Shown: positions 17,726-26,173 of the stretch, in pieces | Layout: each line of letters begins with the position of its first letter | How positions within the stretch are numbered: the stretch's first letter is position 1 | DNA from: Streptomyces sp. SID12501 | GTDB lineage: Bacteria; Actinomycetota; Actinomycetes; Streptomycetales; Streptomycetaceae | Assembly: GCF_010550245.1 (NCBI RefSeq) | Contig: NZ_JAAGLU010000018.1 | Span: forward strand, 62,001 to 126,000 | Reading direction: 5' to 3' | Length of the DNA stretch: 64,000 nt | Notes under the pieces: generated by a model | Seen by the model: only the letters and a program-made list of their open reading frames with translations | What the model was told of the DNA's origin: nothing | The model's database searches: none | Position numbers and translations under genes: made by a program

Positions 17726-19675
17726 TCACTCGCCCTGGGCGACGGTGAGGGTGAGGGCCCCGGAGTAGGTGGTGCCCGGGACAAGGGCTGTGGGGTTGCC
17801 GTTCACGGTGAGGGTGAGGGTCTTGCCGGCCGGGGCCTGTACCGTCGCCGTCGCGTCCAGGACCAGGCGGGTGAGGTACGACGTGTCGGTGACCGTCCAC
17901 CGTGAGCCGGCGGCAAGTTTGACGATCACACCGTTGTTGACCGCAGGCTGCGGGGTGTTGGTGACGTGGTTGATGTGCTGCCACTCGGCCGAGGTGATGG
18001 TGGACACGGCGTGCCGGGACGTGGAGGCGGAGACGACGCCCTCGACGCTGCTGCGCCGGAAGGAGAGAACCAGGTTCTTGCCGGTACGCATCGCGTTGTA
18101 GAAGTCGCCCGTCAGGGAGATGTCGACGAAGGAGGCGCGGGCGTCGGCGGTGTGCTCGGCGGCGGTGTCGAAGCGTGTCTCCCTCGCAGGGGCGCCGGTC
18201 GGCTCGGTGTAGACGCCGGTCACGGAACCGGGGTCGTCGGTTTCCATGATCTGTACCAGGATGCCGTTGCCGGCGCTGAGTTCGGCGCCTTGTGAGCCGT
18301 CCACGATGATCGTGACCCGCTTCCCCTTGTCGAGGAACATCGTCTCGGCGGTGGTGAAGCGGGTGTCACCGCTGATGTCCAGCCGGCCGCCGTCGCCGCT
18401 GTGCCACATCACGCCGAAGCCACGGGAGTCGACGACCGACGGCCTGGGTTCGATCGCGTCCAGTTCCTGCTCGGTCAGTCCCAGGAGCAGGTAGCTGTTC
18501 ATCGTGGCCACGCTTTCGCGGGTACTGCCCGTGAAGCTGATGGCGCCCCCGGTGGAGACGGCTGCGAAGGTGGCGACGTCGAAGTGCGTGCCGAGGAAGA
18601 TGTCCTGCTGACTGCTGCCGTCCGCGTAGGCCCCGTAGCCGGAGTCACCGGTGATGGTGACAGTTGAGTTGATGGCGGTCAGCAGCGAGTTGCGGGCCGA
18701 GTCGGTGGACAGCACGCCCCAGGACTCCGAGGAGATGGTCGAGTTGAGGTAGGAGACCGTGGTGTTCTCGCCGAGGACGTTGGTGGCGCGGACGTTGCCG
18801 GACAGGCCGAGCGTCCACGGGACCGTCATCATGTTCGCGCCGGGGCCCGGCTCGTAGTCGTCGGGCAGCACACCCTCACGGGTGCTGATGCGGGAGTTCT
18901 TGACGATCACGTTGGCACCGTCACGGGCGATGACGCCGGTGCGCAGCACACCCCGGTTGTCGATGTCCGCGCCGTCCACGACCAGTCGGGTTTCGGCTCC
19001 CGAGCCGGTGACGGCGGCACCGTAACTCGCCATGTCCAGGCGGCCGTTGCCGTCGAAGGCGATCCGGGGGCTGTCCAGGGTGTACGAGGCGCCGTGGGTG
19101 ACGAAGAAGCCGTTGAAGGCCTCGCCGGTGGAGGTCAGGGACACACTCCTCGCGTACGCGTCGGTGAGGGTCCCGCCTCGTACGCTCGACAGCACCGAGT
19201 TCTCGGTGACGACACCGTCGGCGCCGACGTACACGCCCTGCCGCAGGTGGAAGGTGGCGCCCGCGAAGGACTCCAGGTGTTCGAGGGCCGGAGTCAGGAC
19301 GATGTCGCCGCTGTAGGTACCGGTAGCGATCAGGGTCGTCGAGCCGAAGGTGCCGTCCAGGTCGGATCCGGTCTCCACGCCGTCCACGGTCAGGGTCAGG
19401 CTGTACCCCTCCGGGGCGGTGAGCACGACGCCGTCCTCCACGACGAGTTCGTCGAGCCGGGTGATCGCGGTGATCTCCCAGATCTCGCCGGAAGCCACGG
19501 TCCTGCTCCGGTCGGCGGCTCGGGCCGGTGTCGCCGCGTGGGCGGCGGTCGGTGCGAGCAGCGCGGGTGCCGCGACGACGCTCGTGACAGCGAGCAGCGC
19601 GCGTACCCGCGACCGCATCGGCACTCCGCGCTCGGCGATGACCCGTTCCATGATGTGGGGGGTGACTTCAGACAT
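17726..19675 (-). CDS. Large secreted beta-helix-like protein
   Basis: 649 aa from ATG at 19675 (AAGGGAG 6 bases upstream). A second in-frame ATG at 19618, with GGAG before it, gives a tidier signal peptide (RALLAVTSVVAAPALLAPTAAHA); both are possible. The body consists of short, Gly/Asn/Ser-rich beta-strand repeats of the right-handed beta-helix type: LVVDGADIDNRGVL, VIVKNSRISTREG, TVSYLNSTISSESWG, LLTAINSTVTITGDSGYGAY. The N- and C-terminal ends both have strand-rich pieces with LTLTVNGNPT or LTLTVDGVET, like a repeated cap. No catalytic motif for pectate lyase was identified. It may be an adhesin or polysaccharide-binding protein. Confidence 0.72.
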   Translation of the reverse strand: MSEVTPHIMERVIAERGVPMRSRVRALLAVTSVVAAPALLAPTAAHAATPARAADRSRTVASGEIWEITAITRLDELVVEDGVVLTAPEGYSLTLTVDGVETGSDLDGTFGSTTLIATGTYSGDIVLTPALEHLESFAGATFHLRQGVYVGADGVVTENSVLSSVRGGTLTDAYARSVSLTSTGEAFNGFFVTHGASYTLDSPRIAFDGNGRLDMASYGAAVTGSGAETRLVVDGADIDNRGVLRTGVIARDGANVIVKNSRISTREGVLPDDYEPGPGANMMTVPWTLGLSGNVRATNVLGENTTVSYLNSTISSESWGVLSTDSARNSLLTAINSTVTITGDSGYGAYADGSSQQDIFLGTHFDVATFAAVSTGGAISFTGSTRESVATMNSYLLLGLTEQELDAIEPRPSVVDSRGFGVMWHSGDGGRLDISGDTRFTTAETMFLDKGKRVTIIVDGSQGAELSAGNGILVQIMETDDPGSVTGVYTEPTGAPARETRFDTAAEHTADARASFVDISLTGDFYNAMRTGKNLVLSFRRSSVEGVVSASTSRHAVSTITSAEWQHINHVTNTPQPAVNNGVIVKLAAGSRWTVTDTSYLTRLVLDATATVQAPAGKTLTLTVNGNPTALVPGTTYSGALTLTVAQGE

Positions 19676-19757
19676 GCAGAACTCCCTTGCACCCCACGGC
19701 AGTTCATGGGGTGATCGGATCGAGGGCCGGTATGGCAGGAAGTGAATCAGTGACCGT

Positions 19758-19781
19758 GGAGCCGCAGTAGTGTGCGGCTCC
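19758..19781 (-). terminator. Hairpin after the NicO gene
   Basis: GGAGCCGCA (19758-19766) and TGCGGCTCC (19773-19781) form a perfect 9-base stem with a 6-base loop, between the end of the NicO gene (19846) and the start of the beta-helix gene (19675). It suggests that the latter has its own promoter. A further palindrome, CGGAAT-N7-ATTCCG, lies at 19811-19829. Confidence 0.6.
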
Positions 19782-19845
19782 TGTGAATCGCTCGGCAGGC
19801 CATCCCCGTTCGGAATACGAGGCATTCCGCATCCGTGCGCACGGT

Positions 19846-21279
19846 CTACCCCGCGAGGCCGCCCACTCCGTTGACCGCGATGGTCAGGCCGAGAACCGTC
19901 ACCACACCGGCGGATGCCGTCGGCAGCCAGCGCATCACCGGGCCCGGCCCCGAACCCCGGAATCGCTCCAGCCCCGCGCGGGTGTGCACCAGGATCAGTC
20001 CGAGACCCACGAGGACACCGGCGAGGCCGACGCTGAACGCGATGATCATGGTCAGGCCGAGGGCCGTGCGGCCCAGGCCGATGGCCAGCAGGAGGACGGT
20101 GAGCGCCTCGGGGCAGGGGACGATTCCGCCGGAGACGCCCATGGTGGCGATGGACCGGAAGGTCGTGGGCATGACGGGCAGGTGATGGTGGTGATGCCCG
20201 TCGGGTCCGTGGGTGTGTCCGCCCTGACCGGCATCGCCGTGCGCGTCGGCGTGGGGGTGGGGGTGGGGGTGCGCGTGGCCGTGGGAGTGCGCGTGCGCGG
20301 TCTCGCCCTTCCGCGGCCACCTCCGCCGCAGCAGCCGTATCCCCAGGACCAGCACCACCAGCCCGCTGGCCACCTCCAGCACCGGCACCAGTACGCCCGG
20401 CACGATGAACTGCCCCGCGAACAGCACCGCGGCGCCCAGGGCGATCACGGAGGCCGTGTGCGTGACGGTGATGACGCCACCGAGGATCACCGCCTGGCGG
20501 GACGTGCTGTGGGCGCCCACCAGGTAGGAGGCGAGCAGGGCCTTGCCGTGGCCGGGGGTGAGCGCGTGGAAGGCGCCGAGCAGCGCACAGGTGCCGATCA
20601 GCGCCGGCAGGGCCCAGGGCGAGGACAGCGGGGAACGCAGGGCACCGAGCATGGCGTCGGAGTCTGATGCGGCCTGTCGTGCGGAGTTCGGTGAAGTCAC
20701 CGCTGATGCTGGGGCGTCGGGGAGGTCGATGGTGATCGTGCGTCCCTCGTCGGCGCGTTCGACGTTCGCCGGCTCCGCCGGTTCACCGGCGGGCACCAGC
20801 ACGTTCGCCTGCACCGTCGTGGGTGAAGTGCCCGGCGGGTCGTACCTGTTGGTGAAGGTGACACTGTCGCCGCCGGAGGGCAGGGTGGCCGTGAGGTCGA
20901 GGGTGACGGCGCCTCCGGCGGCGGCGAGCAGCGCGTAGTCCGCGTAGGTGCTCCTGGTCAGCTCCAGCGGGACGGCCTGTCCCCCGGCCTTGAGCCCGAG
21001 CGCCGACATCACGCGCTGGGCGTGAGCGGCTGTCTCGTCGGCTCCGAGTCGTGCGTCGCCGTCGGTGTCGAGGGCTTTCGCGAACGCGGGTGCCACCAAC
21101 ACGCCCGGAATGAGCACGAGTTGTACGTCGAGCCGGGAGCCGTCGGGAGTGAGGTACGCCTGCTGGACGATCTCGTCGGTGGGGTGGGCCTGGGCCGGTG
21201 CGGCCGCGAGGCCCGACCCGGCGGCGGCCAGCACGAGGCCCGCCGTCCACCGGGTCAGGCGGCGTTTGACGGCGTTCAA
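19846..21279 (-). CDS. NicO/RcnA-type nickel/cobalt transporter with His-rich loop
   Basis: 477 aa from TTG at 21279, 3 bases after the DUF3500 copy B stop, so translation is probably coupled. A signal peptide ends APAQA/HPTDE, leaving His at the mature N-terminus. An extracytoplasmic domain (to about residue 200) has an EF-hand-like loop, DTDGDARLGADE. About six membrane segments follow, with the family signatures GAFHALTPGHGKALLASYLVGA and VSGGIVPCPEALTVLLLAIGLG. The cytoplasmic loop is a string of His (AHAHSHGHAHPHPHPHADAH, then HTHGPDGHHHHH), a metal buffer. Relatives export or import Ni2+ or Co2+; direction here is unknown. Confidence 0.9.
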   Translation of the reverse strand: MNAVKRRLTRWTAGLVLAAAGSGLAAAPAQAHPTDEIVQQAYLTPDGSRLDVQLVLIPGVLVAPAFAKALDTDGDARLGADETAAHAQRVMSALGLKAGGQAVPLELTRSTYADYALLAAAGGAVTLDLTATLPSGGDSVTFTNRYDPPGTSPTTVQANVLVPAGEPAEPANVERADEGRTITIDLPDAPASAVTSPNSARQAASDSDAMLGALRSPLSSPWALPALIGTCALLGAFHALTPGHGKALLASYLVGAHSTSRQAVILGGVITVTHTASVIALGAAVLFAGQFIVPGVLVPVLEVASGLVVLVLGIRLLRRRWPRKGETAHAHSHGHAHPHPHPHADAHGDAGQGGHTHGPDGHHHHHLPVMPTTFRSIATMGVSGGIVPCPEALTVLLLAIGLGRTALGLTMIIAFSVGLAGVLVGLGLILVHTRAGLERFRGSGPGPVMRWLPTASAGVVTVLGLTIAVNGVGGLAG

Positions 21280-21282
21280 GGG

Positions 21283-22383
21283 TCAGTCCCCCGCGCCGTA
21301 GTCGTTGCCGCTCTCGCGGTAGATGGCGTGGATGTGGCTGATGCCGCCCATGTTCCGCTGGTGGGCGAACTCGATGGTGAAGTCGGGGCTCTGCACGCGG
21401 TAGTAGATCGGCTGGTCGCTCGACGTGGACCCGTACCAGGCGAAGTACGTCGAGTCGATGTTCGCCTCGGCCGACTCCAGCTTGGACGCGTTCTGTTCGT
21501 CGTTGAGGGGGCTGATCCACTCCGTGATCAGGTCCAGCAGCAACGTCTTCTGCGCGGTGGTGAAGGTGGATGCCTTGACGCCCTCGTAGGCGAGGGTCTT
21601 GCCGTCCTGTCCGGCGCCCAGGACGATCTCCGTGACGGCCGTGTCCAGGACGGCGGCGTCGAGTTGTGTGCTGTTCAGCGACTGGACGACCGCGAACGCC
21701 TTGTCGGTCTCACCGGCCAGCGGCTCGTAACTCACGCCGTTGAGGGTGTAGGTGGCCGGCTGCACCCCGAAGAGGGTCGGGGCCAGGGTCATGGTGTCCC
21801 CGGTCAGCGTGATGTTGACCGCCAGGTGGTGGCCGCCGTACTGGACGGTCCATTTTCCGGTCGAGGACGGGGTGCCCAGGACGCGGATCCAGTAGTGGTC
21901 CGAGCCGTAGTCGTCGCTGCCGGTGGCGGTGTGCAGGACGCCGTCGGCGGTGGTGATGCCGGTGACCTGTTCGTAGCCCTCGTCGCTGAGCGCCGCCCGG
22001 AGGATGGTGAGCACCGCCGCCTGCTGCGTGGAGGTGAGGGTGTCCATGCGCAGTCCGGCGCGCGTGAAGAGGCCGTCGGGCAGGTTCGACCACTGGGAAA
22101 GGTTGGTCTGGGTACGGGACGCCTGGGCGGTCGACTTCTGTGTGGTGCTGAGGGTGGCAAGGAACGCGTTGACCGCGGTGAGGGTTTCCGAGGCCGCTGT
22201 GGCCTCGGCGGAGTAGGCGACAGCGGTGATGTCGCTGCGCGTTCCGGGGCCGGTCCCGGCGTCACCGGTGGCGAGAGCGGTCGCGACCAGGGCCGCGGTG
22301 GCCACGGCGACCGCGGCACGACGGGTGCGACGGGCGGGGCGGGCGGGGCGGAGCGTCGCCCGGTATCTCTGGGGCAGTAACAC
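21283..22383 (-). CDS. DUF3500 secreted protein (copy B), coupled to NicO transporter
   Basis: 366 aa; GTG at 22383, with AGGAGG 4 bases upstream. The signal segment is AVAVATAALVATALATG. The core repeats copy A's motifs in the same order: ETLTAVNAFLATL, SNLPDGLFTRAGLRMDTL, YWIRVLGTPSSTGKW, GGHHLAVNITL, EIVLGAGQDGKTLAYEG, and the tail ISHIHAIYRESGNDYGAGD. Conserved His residues in GGHH and in the HxH near the C-terminus could coordinate a metal. It lies directly before the nickel/cobalt transporter gene, three bases apart. The biochemical activity of the family is not known to me; a metal-scavenging or metal-dependent role is inferred from the two pairings. Confidence 0.87.
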   Translation of the reverse strand: MLLPQRYRATLRPARPARRTRRAAVAVATAALVATALATGDAGTGPGTRSDITAVAYSAEATAASETLTAVNAFLATLSTTQKSTAQASRTQTNLSQWSNLPDGLFTRAGLRMDTLTSTQQAAVLTILRAALSDEGYEQVTGITTADGVLHTATGSDDYGSDHYWIRVLGTPSSTGKWTVQYGGHHLAVNITLTGDTMTLAPTLFGVQPATYTLNGVSYEPLAGETDKAFAVVQSLNSTQLDAAVLDTAVTEIVLGAGQDGKTLAYEGVKASTFTTAQKTLLLDLITEWISPLNDEQNASKLESAEANIDSTYFAWYGSTSSDQPIYYRVQSPDFTIEFAHQRNMGGISHIHAIYRESGNDYGAGD

Positions 22384-22438
22384 ATGGCCTCCTGATCGGA
22401 AGGCGGCGTGGCCGACCGTGCGGGCACGCCGACGGGTG

Positions 22439-22465
22439 TGAACCGGTCACTTCGATTCCGGTTCA
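22439..22465. promoter_or_regulatory. Inverted repeat upstream of DUF3500 copy B
   Basis: TGAACCGG (22439-22446) and CCGGTTCA (22458-22465) are exact inverted copies with an 11-base spacer, about 56 bases upstream of the GTG start. A plausible operator for the DUF3500-NicO operon; it does not match the repeat at copy A. Confidence 0.4.
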
Positions 22466-22627
22466 AGAGAGCATCAAATTCGTCAACGATTCCGTAAACA
22501 ATGGAGTCGCCGTGATTCATGTGAGATTCACAGCCGTCCCGCGGCAGATGCGTTGGATGTCGTCAAGTTCCCTTGGCTTGGAGGCAGTTGGGTTGAGGAA
22601 CGCGGCGGCCATGTCCGGCTTGGCTGT

Positions 22628-24235
22628 CTAGAACTGCGCCTCGTACTGGGCGGGGTCGATCCGGGCCTCGATGAGCAGCGGCCGGGTCAGCCCCGCCAGA
22701 TCGGCCGTGGCCCTTTCCAACGCGGCCACCGAGGTGACGCGTACACCGTCGCAGCCCATCGCGCCGGCGAGGGCGACCATGTCGATGTCGTCCAGCCGGG
22801 TCGCCGTGCTCGGATAGCCGAGGGCCCGTTGCTTGAGCTCGATACGGTTGAGGCTGCCGTCGCAGAACACCACGACCGCGAGCCGGAGTTGACGTGCGAC
22901 GGCGAGTCGGAGCTCGGTGGCGGCCATGGCGAAACCTCCGTCACCGATCAGGGCGACGACCGGGATCTCCCCCAGGGTCATCTGGGCCGCGATCGCTCCG
23001 GGGAGGCCGAAGCCCATGGAGGACAGGCCGTTGCTCATCAGGACGCCGCGGGGGCGGGGGGCCTGCCAGCCCTGGCCGACGAGGAGTTTGTGCGAACCGA
23101 CGTCACAGGTGACGACCGTTTCGGGAGGTGTGCTCGCGCGGACGACGTCGATGACGTCGGTGGGGTTGAGGCGACCGGCGACCCGCCCCGCGTAGTAGGC
23201 CGTGCGCAGCCGGCGCCGGTGCGCGGCGACGTCCCGTTCGCTCCAGCGGGGCTCGCCGCGCCACAGGTCGGTGAGCCAGTCGAGGCTTGCCGAGACGTCC
23301 CCGACCACCTCGCAGTCGCTCGGGTAGACCTGGTCGGTGTTGGGGGTGGTGTCCACATGCAGGACCGGCACGGCAAGGGACCACGGTTTGATCAGCTCGA
23401 CCGGGTCGAAGCCCGCGGTGACCACGAGGTCGCTGCCCGCCAGGAAGTCCCACAGGATCTGGTTGCACGCCATGTCGAGTACTCCCGCGAAGAGCGGGTG
23501 GTCCTCGGGGAACACGCCCTTGGCCATGGGAGACACCACCACCGGAGCGCCGACCGTCTGTGCCAGCCGCAGCAGAGCGCCGGACGCGCCGCACCGGACC
23601 GCCCCGGCACCGGCCAGTACCACCGGACGCCTGGCGGACCGCAGGACGACCGCGGGGTCCCGGCCGCCGTCGGCCACCTGCACCCTGACTCCCCCGGCGG
23701 CCCCGTCGAGCGGCGGCGGTGCGACGGGGACATCGGGTGCGGACGCCGCGAACGTCTCGGCGGAGCCGGTGAGATGGACCGCGCCCGGCCTCTCGGCGAC
23801 GGCCAGGCGCAGCGCCTTGCGCAGCACCGTGTCGACGGACGCGGGGTGAATCCGGCCCGCCCACTTGGCCACCGGCGAGAACAGCAGCTTGTGGTCCACC
23901 ACCTGATGGGTGACGAAGTCCTCCCGTCCGGCGTCGATCTGCCCGGAGACCGCGAGCAGCGGAACCCGGTCCCAGGTGGCGGCGGCCACGCCGTTGACGA
24001 TCGAGGTCGACCCGGGCCCCAGCGTCGACAGACAGACGCCGGGCAACCCGGTCACCATCGCGTGGGCCTCCGCCATGAACACCACGGTGCCTTCGCGGCT
24101 GCCCAGGACGACCTCGATGCCGAGAGCGCGCATCGCCTCCATCAGCTCGATGATCGGGTCGCCGGGGTAGGCGAACACGAACCGGGACCCGGCGGCACGG
24201 ACGTACCCGGCCACCACCTCAGCGGTGTTGCCCAT
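22628..24235 (-). CDS. Thiamine-pyrophosphate-dependent enzyme, acetolactate-synthase-like
   Basis: 535 aa, the normal length for the family. The N-terminal TPP (pyrimidine) domain has RFVFAYPGDPI and the catalytic Glu in SREGTVVFMAEAHA; the middle domain includes RRPVVLAGAGAVRCG; the C-terminal TPP (diphosphate) domain has ALIGDGGFAMAATELRLA followed by DGSLN, the Mg-binding motif. The IlvB family covers acetolactate synthases, decarboxylases and carboligases, so the name alone does not fix the reaction. It ends a five-gene operon for a DUF6282 protein and an ABC importer, 46 bases after the binding-protein gene, so it probably acts on an alpha-keto acid derived from the imported compound. 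Confidence 0.82.
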   Translation of the reverse strand: MGNTAEVVAGYVRAAGSRFVFAYPGDPIIELMEAMRALGIEVVLGSREGTVVFMAEAHAMVTGLPGVCLSTLGPGSTSIVNGVAAATWDRVPLLAVSGQIDAGREDFVTHQVVDHKLLFSPVAKWAGRIHPASVDTVLRKALRLAVAERPGAVHLTGSAETFAASAPDVPVAPPPLDGAAGGVRVQVADGGRDPAVVLRSARRPVVLAGAGAVRCGASGALLRLAQTVGAPVVVSPMAKGVFPEDHPLFAGVLDMACNQILWDFLAGSDLVVTAGFDPVELIKPWSLAVPVLHVDTTPNTDQVYPSDCEVVGDVSASLDWLTDLWRGEPRWSERDVAAHRRRLRTAYYAGRVAGRLNPTDVIDVVRASTPPETVVTCDVGSHKLLVGQGWQAPRPRGVLMSNGLSSMGFGLPGAIAAQMTLGEIPVVALIGDGGFAMAATELRLAVARQLRLAVVVFCDGSLNRIELKQRALGYPSTATRLDDIDMVALAGAMGCDGVRVTSVAALERATADLAGLTRPLLIEARIDPAQYEAQF

Positions 24236-24281
24236 GCCCTCGCTCCCGGTTGCCGTGGTGGACGGGCGACGACGTCCCCGG

Positions 24282-25304
24282 TCATGCCTCGCGCAGGTTC
24301 GCCGGGACGAGCTGGTCGTAGTCGGGACCCTTCGTGATGAGGCCGGAGGCCTTGTGGAAGGCGACCGAGGCGTCGAAGGAGGATCGCGGGAAGCCGTTCG
24401 TCGCCCGGATCTCCTCCTTCAGCAGCGGGAGCAACGCCTCCAGCGCCGAGTCGGGCATGCCGCTGCGGTACGCGGCGAGCAGCTTCTTGATCTCCGCGGA
24501 GTCGCCGCCCTGGATGTCCTTTCTCGCCCGTACGAGGGCTCCTTGGAAGGCGGCTATCTCCTTCGACTTCTTCTTCATGACGCTCTGGGTGGTGAACATG
24601 ACCCCGTGGGACACGTGCTGGAGGCCGGGCACGTCGCCGCGGCACGGGGAGATGTACGTGGTGCCGGTCCCGGCCCCCTCCGCCTGCTGGGCCAGCGGCT
24701 GGGCGAAGGAGAGGGCGTCGACCTGGCCGCCTTTCAGAGCGCCGAGCGCCGCGGTCGCCTCACTGCCGAGGTTGACCAGTTCGGCGTCCTTCTTCGCGTC
24801 CATCCCGCCCTTCTTGAAGAGGTAGACGACAAGCGCCTCGGTGCCGCTGCCCGGCCCGGTGATGCCGATCTTCTTGCCCTTCAGGGACGCGATCCGCTCG
24901 TCCAGGGAGGCGTCGACCGCCGCGCCCTCGAACTTCGTACCGGTGATGATGTCGATGTAGTAGGTGTCGACCATGTCCGCGACGAGGCTGAGGGCGTCGC
25001 CGGTCTCCGACAGTTTGAGGACGTCGGTCATCACCCCGCCGCCGAGTTCGATACTGCCGGACTTCAGGGCGGCAGCCACCTTGGAGCCGGTGCCGAGCAC
25101 GGCGGGCTCCTCGAAGGTGACGCCCTCGTCCTCGAAGTAGCCCTTCTCGGTCGCGACGAACATCGCGAAGAACGCGATCGACTTGCTGACCTGCCCTATC
25201 GACAGCTTGCCGGTCTTCGTGGCGCCGGAATCGGCGCAGCCCGCGCCGGCCAGCGTGACAGCTCCGGTGGCGAGCATGCCCTTGACGAGTTGACGGCGGT
25301 TCAT
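24282..25304 (-). CDS. ABC transporter substrate-binding lipoprotein, NMT1/SsuA type
   Basis: 340 aa. The start overlaps the permease stop (ATGA). The N-terminus has a twin-Arg-like start (MNRRQLVKG) and the lipobox LAGAGC near residue 23. The NMT1/SsuA-like fold follows: FFAMFVATEKGYFEDEGV, LGTGSKVAAALKSGSIELG, IGITGPGSGTEALVVYLF, and VDALSFAQPLAQQAEG. This class binds aliphatic sulfonates, thiamine precursors, aromatic acids and similar small molecules, so the ligand cannot be named. It works with the permease and ATPase upstream. Confidence 0.88.
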   Translation of the reverse strand: MNRRQLVKGMLATGAVTLAGAGCADSGATKTGKLSIGQVSKSIAFFAMFVATEKGYFEDEGVTFEEPAVLGTGSKVAAALKSGSIELGGGVMTDVLKLSETGDALSLVADMVDTYYIDIITGTKFEGAAVDASLDERIASLKGKKIGITGPGSGTEALVVYLFKKGGMDAKKDAELVNLGSEATAALGALKGGQVDALSFAQPLAQQAEGAGTGTTYISPCRGDVPGLQHVSHGVMFTTQSVMKKKSKEIAAFQGALVRARKDIQGGDSAEIKKLLAAYRSGMPDSALEALLPLLKEEIRATNGFPRSSFDASVAFHKASGLITKGPDYDQLVPANLREA

Positions 25305-26173
25305 GTGCGGCCCTCCAGAGGCTTCCAGCGGTTGGCCCTGCGATCGAGCACGCCGACGAGCAGATTGAGGATCGTGGCGATCGTGCCGAGCACGACGAGC
25401 GTGGCGAAGACGCCTGCCGTGTCGTAGTTGGCCGCCGCGTCGCTGATGAGGTAGCCCAACCCCCGGTTGGACGCGACGAGTTCACCGATCACCGCGCCGA
25501 TCAGCGAGTACGGGACGGCGACCTTGAGGCCCGTGAGCAGACCCGTCATCGAGCCGGGAAGGACGACCTTCCACACCACGTCACGCCTGCGTCCGCCCAT
25601 CAGCCGCACCGCGTCGATCAGTCCGCGGTCCACCTCTCGCACGCCGACGGCGGTGTTGAGGAAGACCAGGAAGAACACGGTGACGGCGGCGAGGAGCACC
25701 TTCATCTGGAGGCCGATGCCGAACCAGACGATGAAAAGGGGCGCGAGCGCGACCTTCGGCAGCGAGTACAGCGCCACGATGAACGGGTCGACCACGCGGT
25801 AGAAGGTCGGCAGGGAGGCGAGAACGAATCCCGTGAGCGCGCCGGAGCCGGCACCGAGGGCGAATCCGAGCACGACTTCCTGGAGGGTGACCCAGGTGTT
25901 GGGCCAGAGCACGCCCTCCCGGTGCCAGCCGACCAACCGGTGCATGACGTCGAGCGGCCGACTGGTGTAGGTGACGTCGAACAGGTGGCCCGCGGACAAC
26001 TGCCAGGCGACCAGCAGCACCACGACGAAGACCGTCCGGCCACCCCAGATGACCACTGTGCCGCCGTGTTTTTCCCACCAGTTGCGGTTCAACGGCACGG
26101 TGACCGACTGACCGATCCTCTTCTCGGTGTCCATGGTGGTGTTCACCGTCTTCTTCTCCTCGACCGTGCTCAC
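25301..26173 (-). CDS. ABC transporter permease, SsuC type
   Basis: 290 aa; GTG at 26173 overlaps the ATPase stop (GTGA), with GGGAGG 4 bases upstream. A charged N-terminal tail is followed by about six membrane segments (VFVVVLLVAWQLSAGH, VVLGFALGAGSGALTGFVLA, LLAAVTVFFLVFLNT) and the BPD docking loop LIDAVRLMGGRRRDVVWKVVLPGS. The end, NLLVGVLDRRANRWKPLEGR, is characteristic of SsuC/TauC-like permeases. It is the only permease and probably works as a homodimer. Confidence 0.9.
   Translation of the reverse strand: MSTVEEKKTVNTTMDTEKRIGQSVTVPLNRNWWEKHGGTVVIWGGRTVFVVVLLVAWQLSAGHLFDVTYTSRPLDVMHRLVGWHREGVLWPNTWVTLQEVVLGFALGAGSGALTGFVLASLPTFYRVVDPFIVALYSLPKVALAPLFIVWFGIGLQMKVLLAAVTVFFLVFLNTAVGVREVDRGLIDAVRLMGGRRRDVVWKVVLPGSMTGLLTGLKVAVPYSLIGAVIGELVASNRGLGYLISDAAANYDTAGVFATLVVLGTIATILNLLVGVLDRRANRWKPLEGRT

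Noticed and set aside
20222..20310. GT-rich simple repeat on the plus strand
   Set aside because: It is the coding sequence for the His-rich loop of the NicO protein on the minus strand.
22384..22627. B12 (cobalamin) riboswitch before the DUF3500-NicO operon
   Set aside because: No recognisable B12-box core; only a short inverted repeat (22439-22465).
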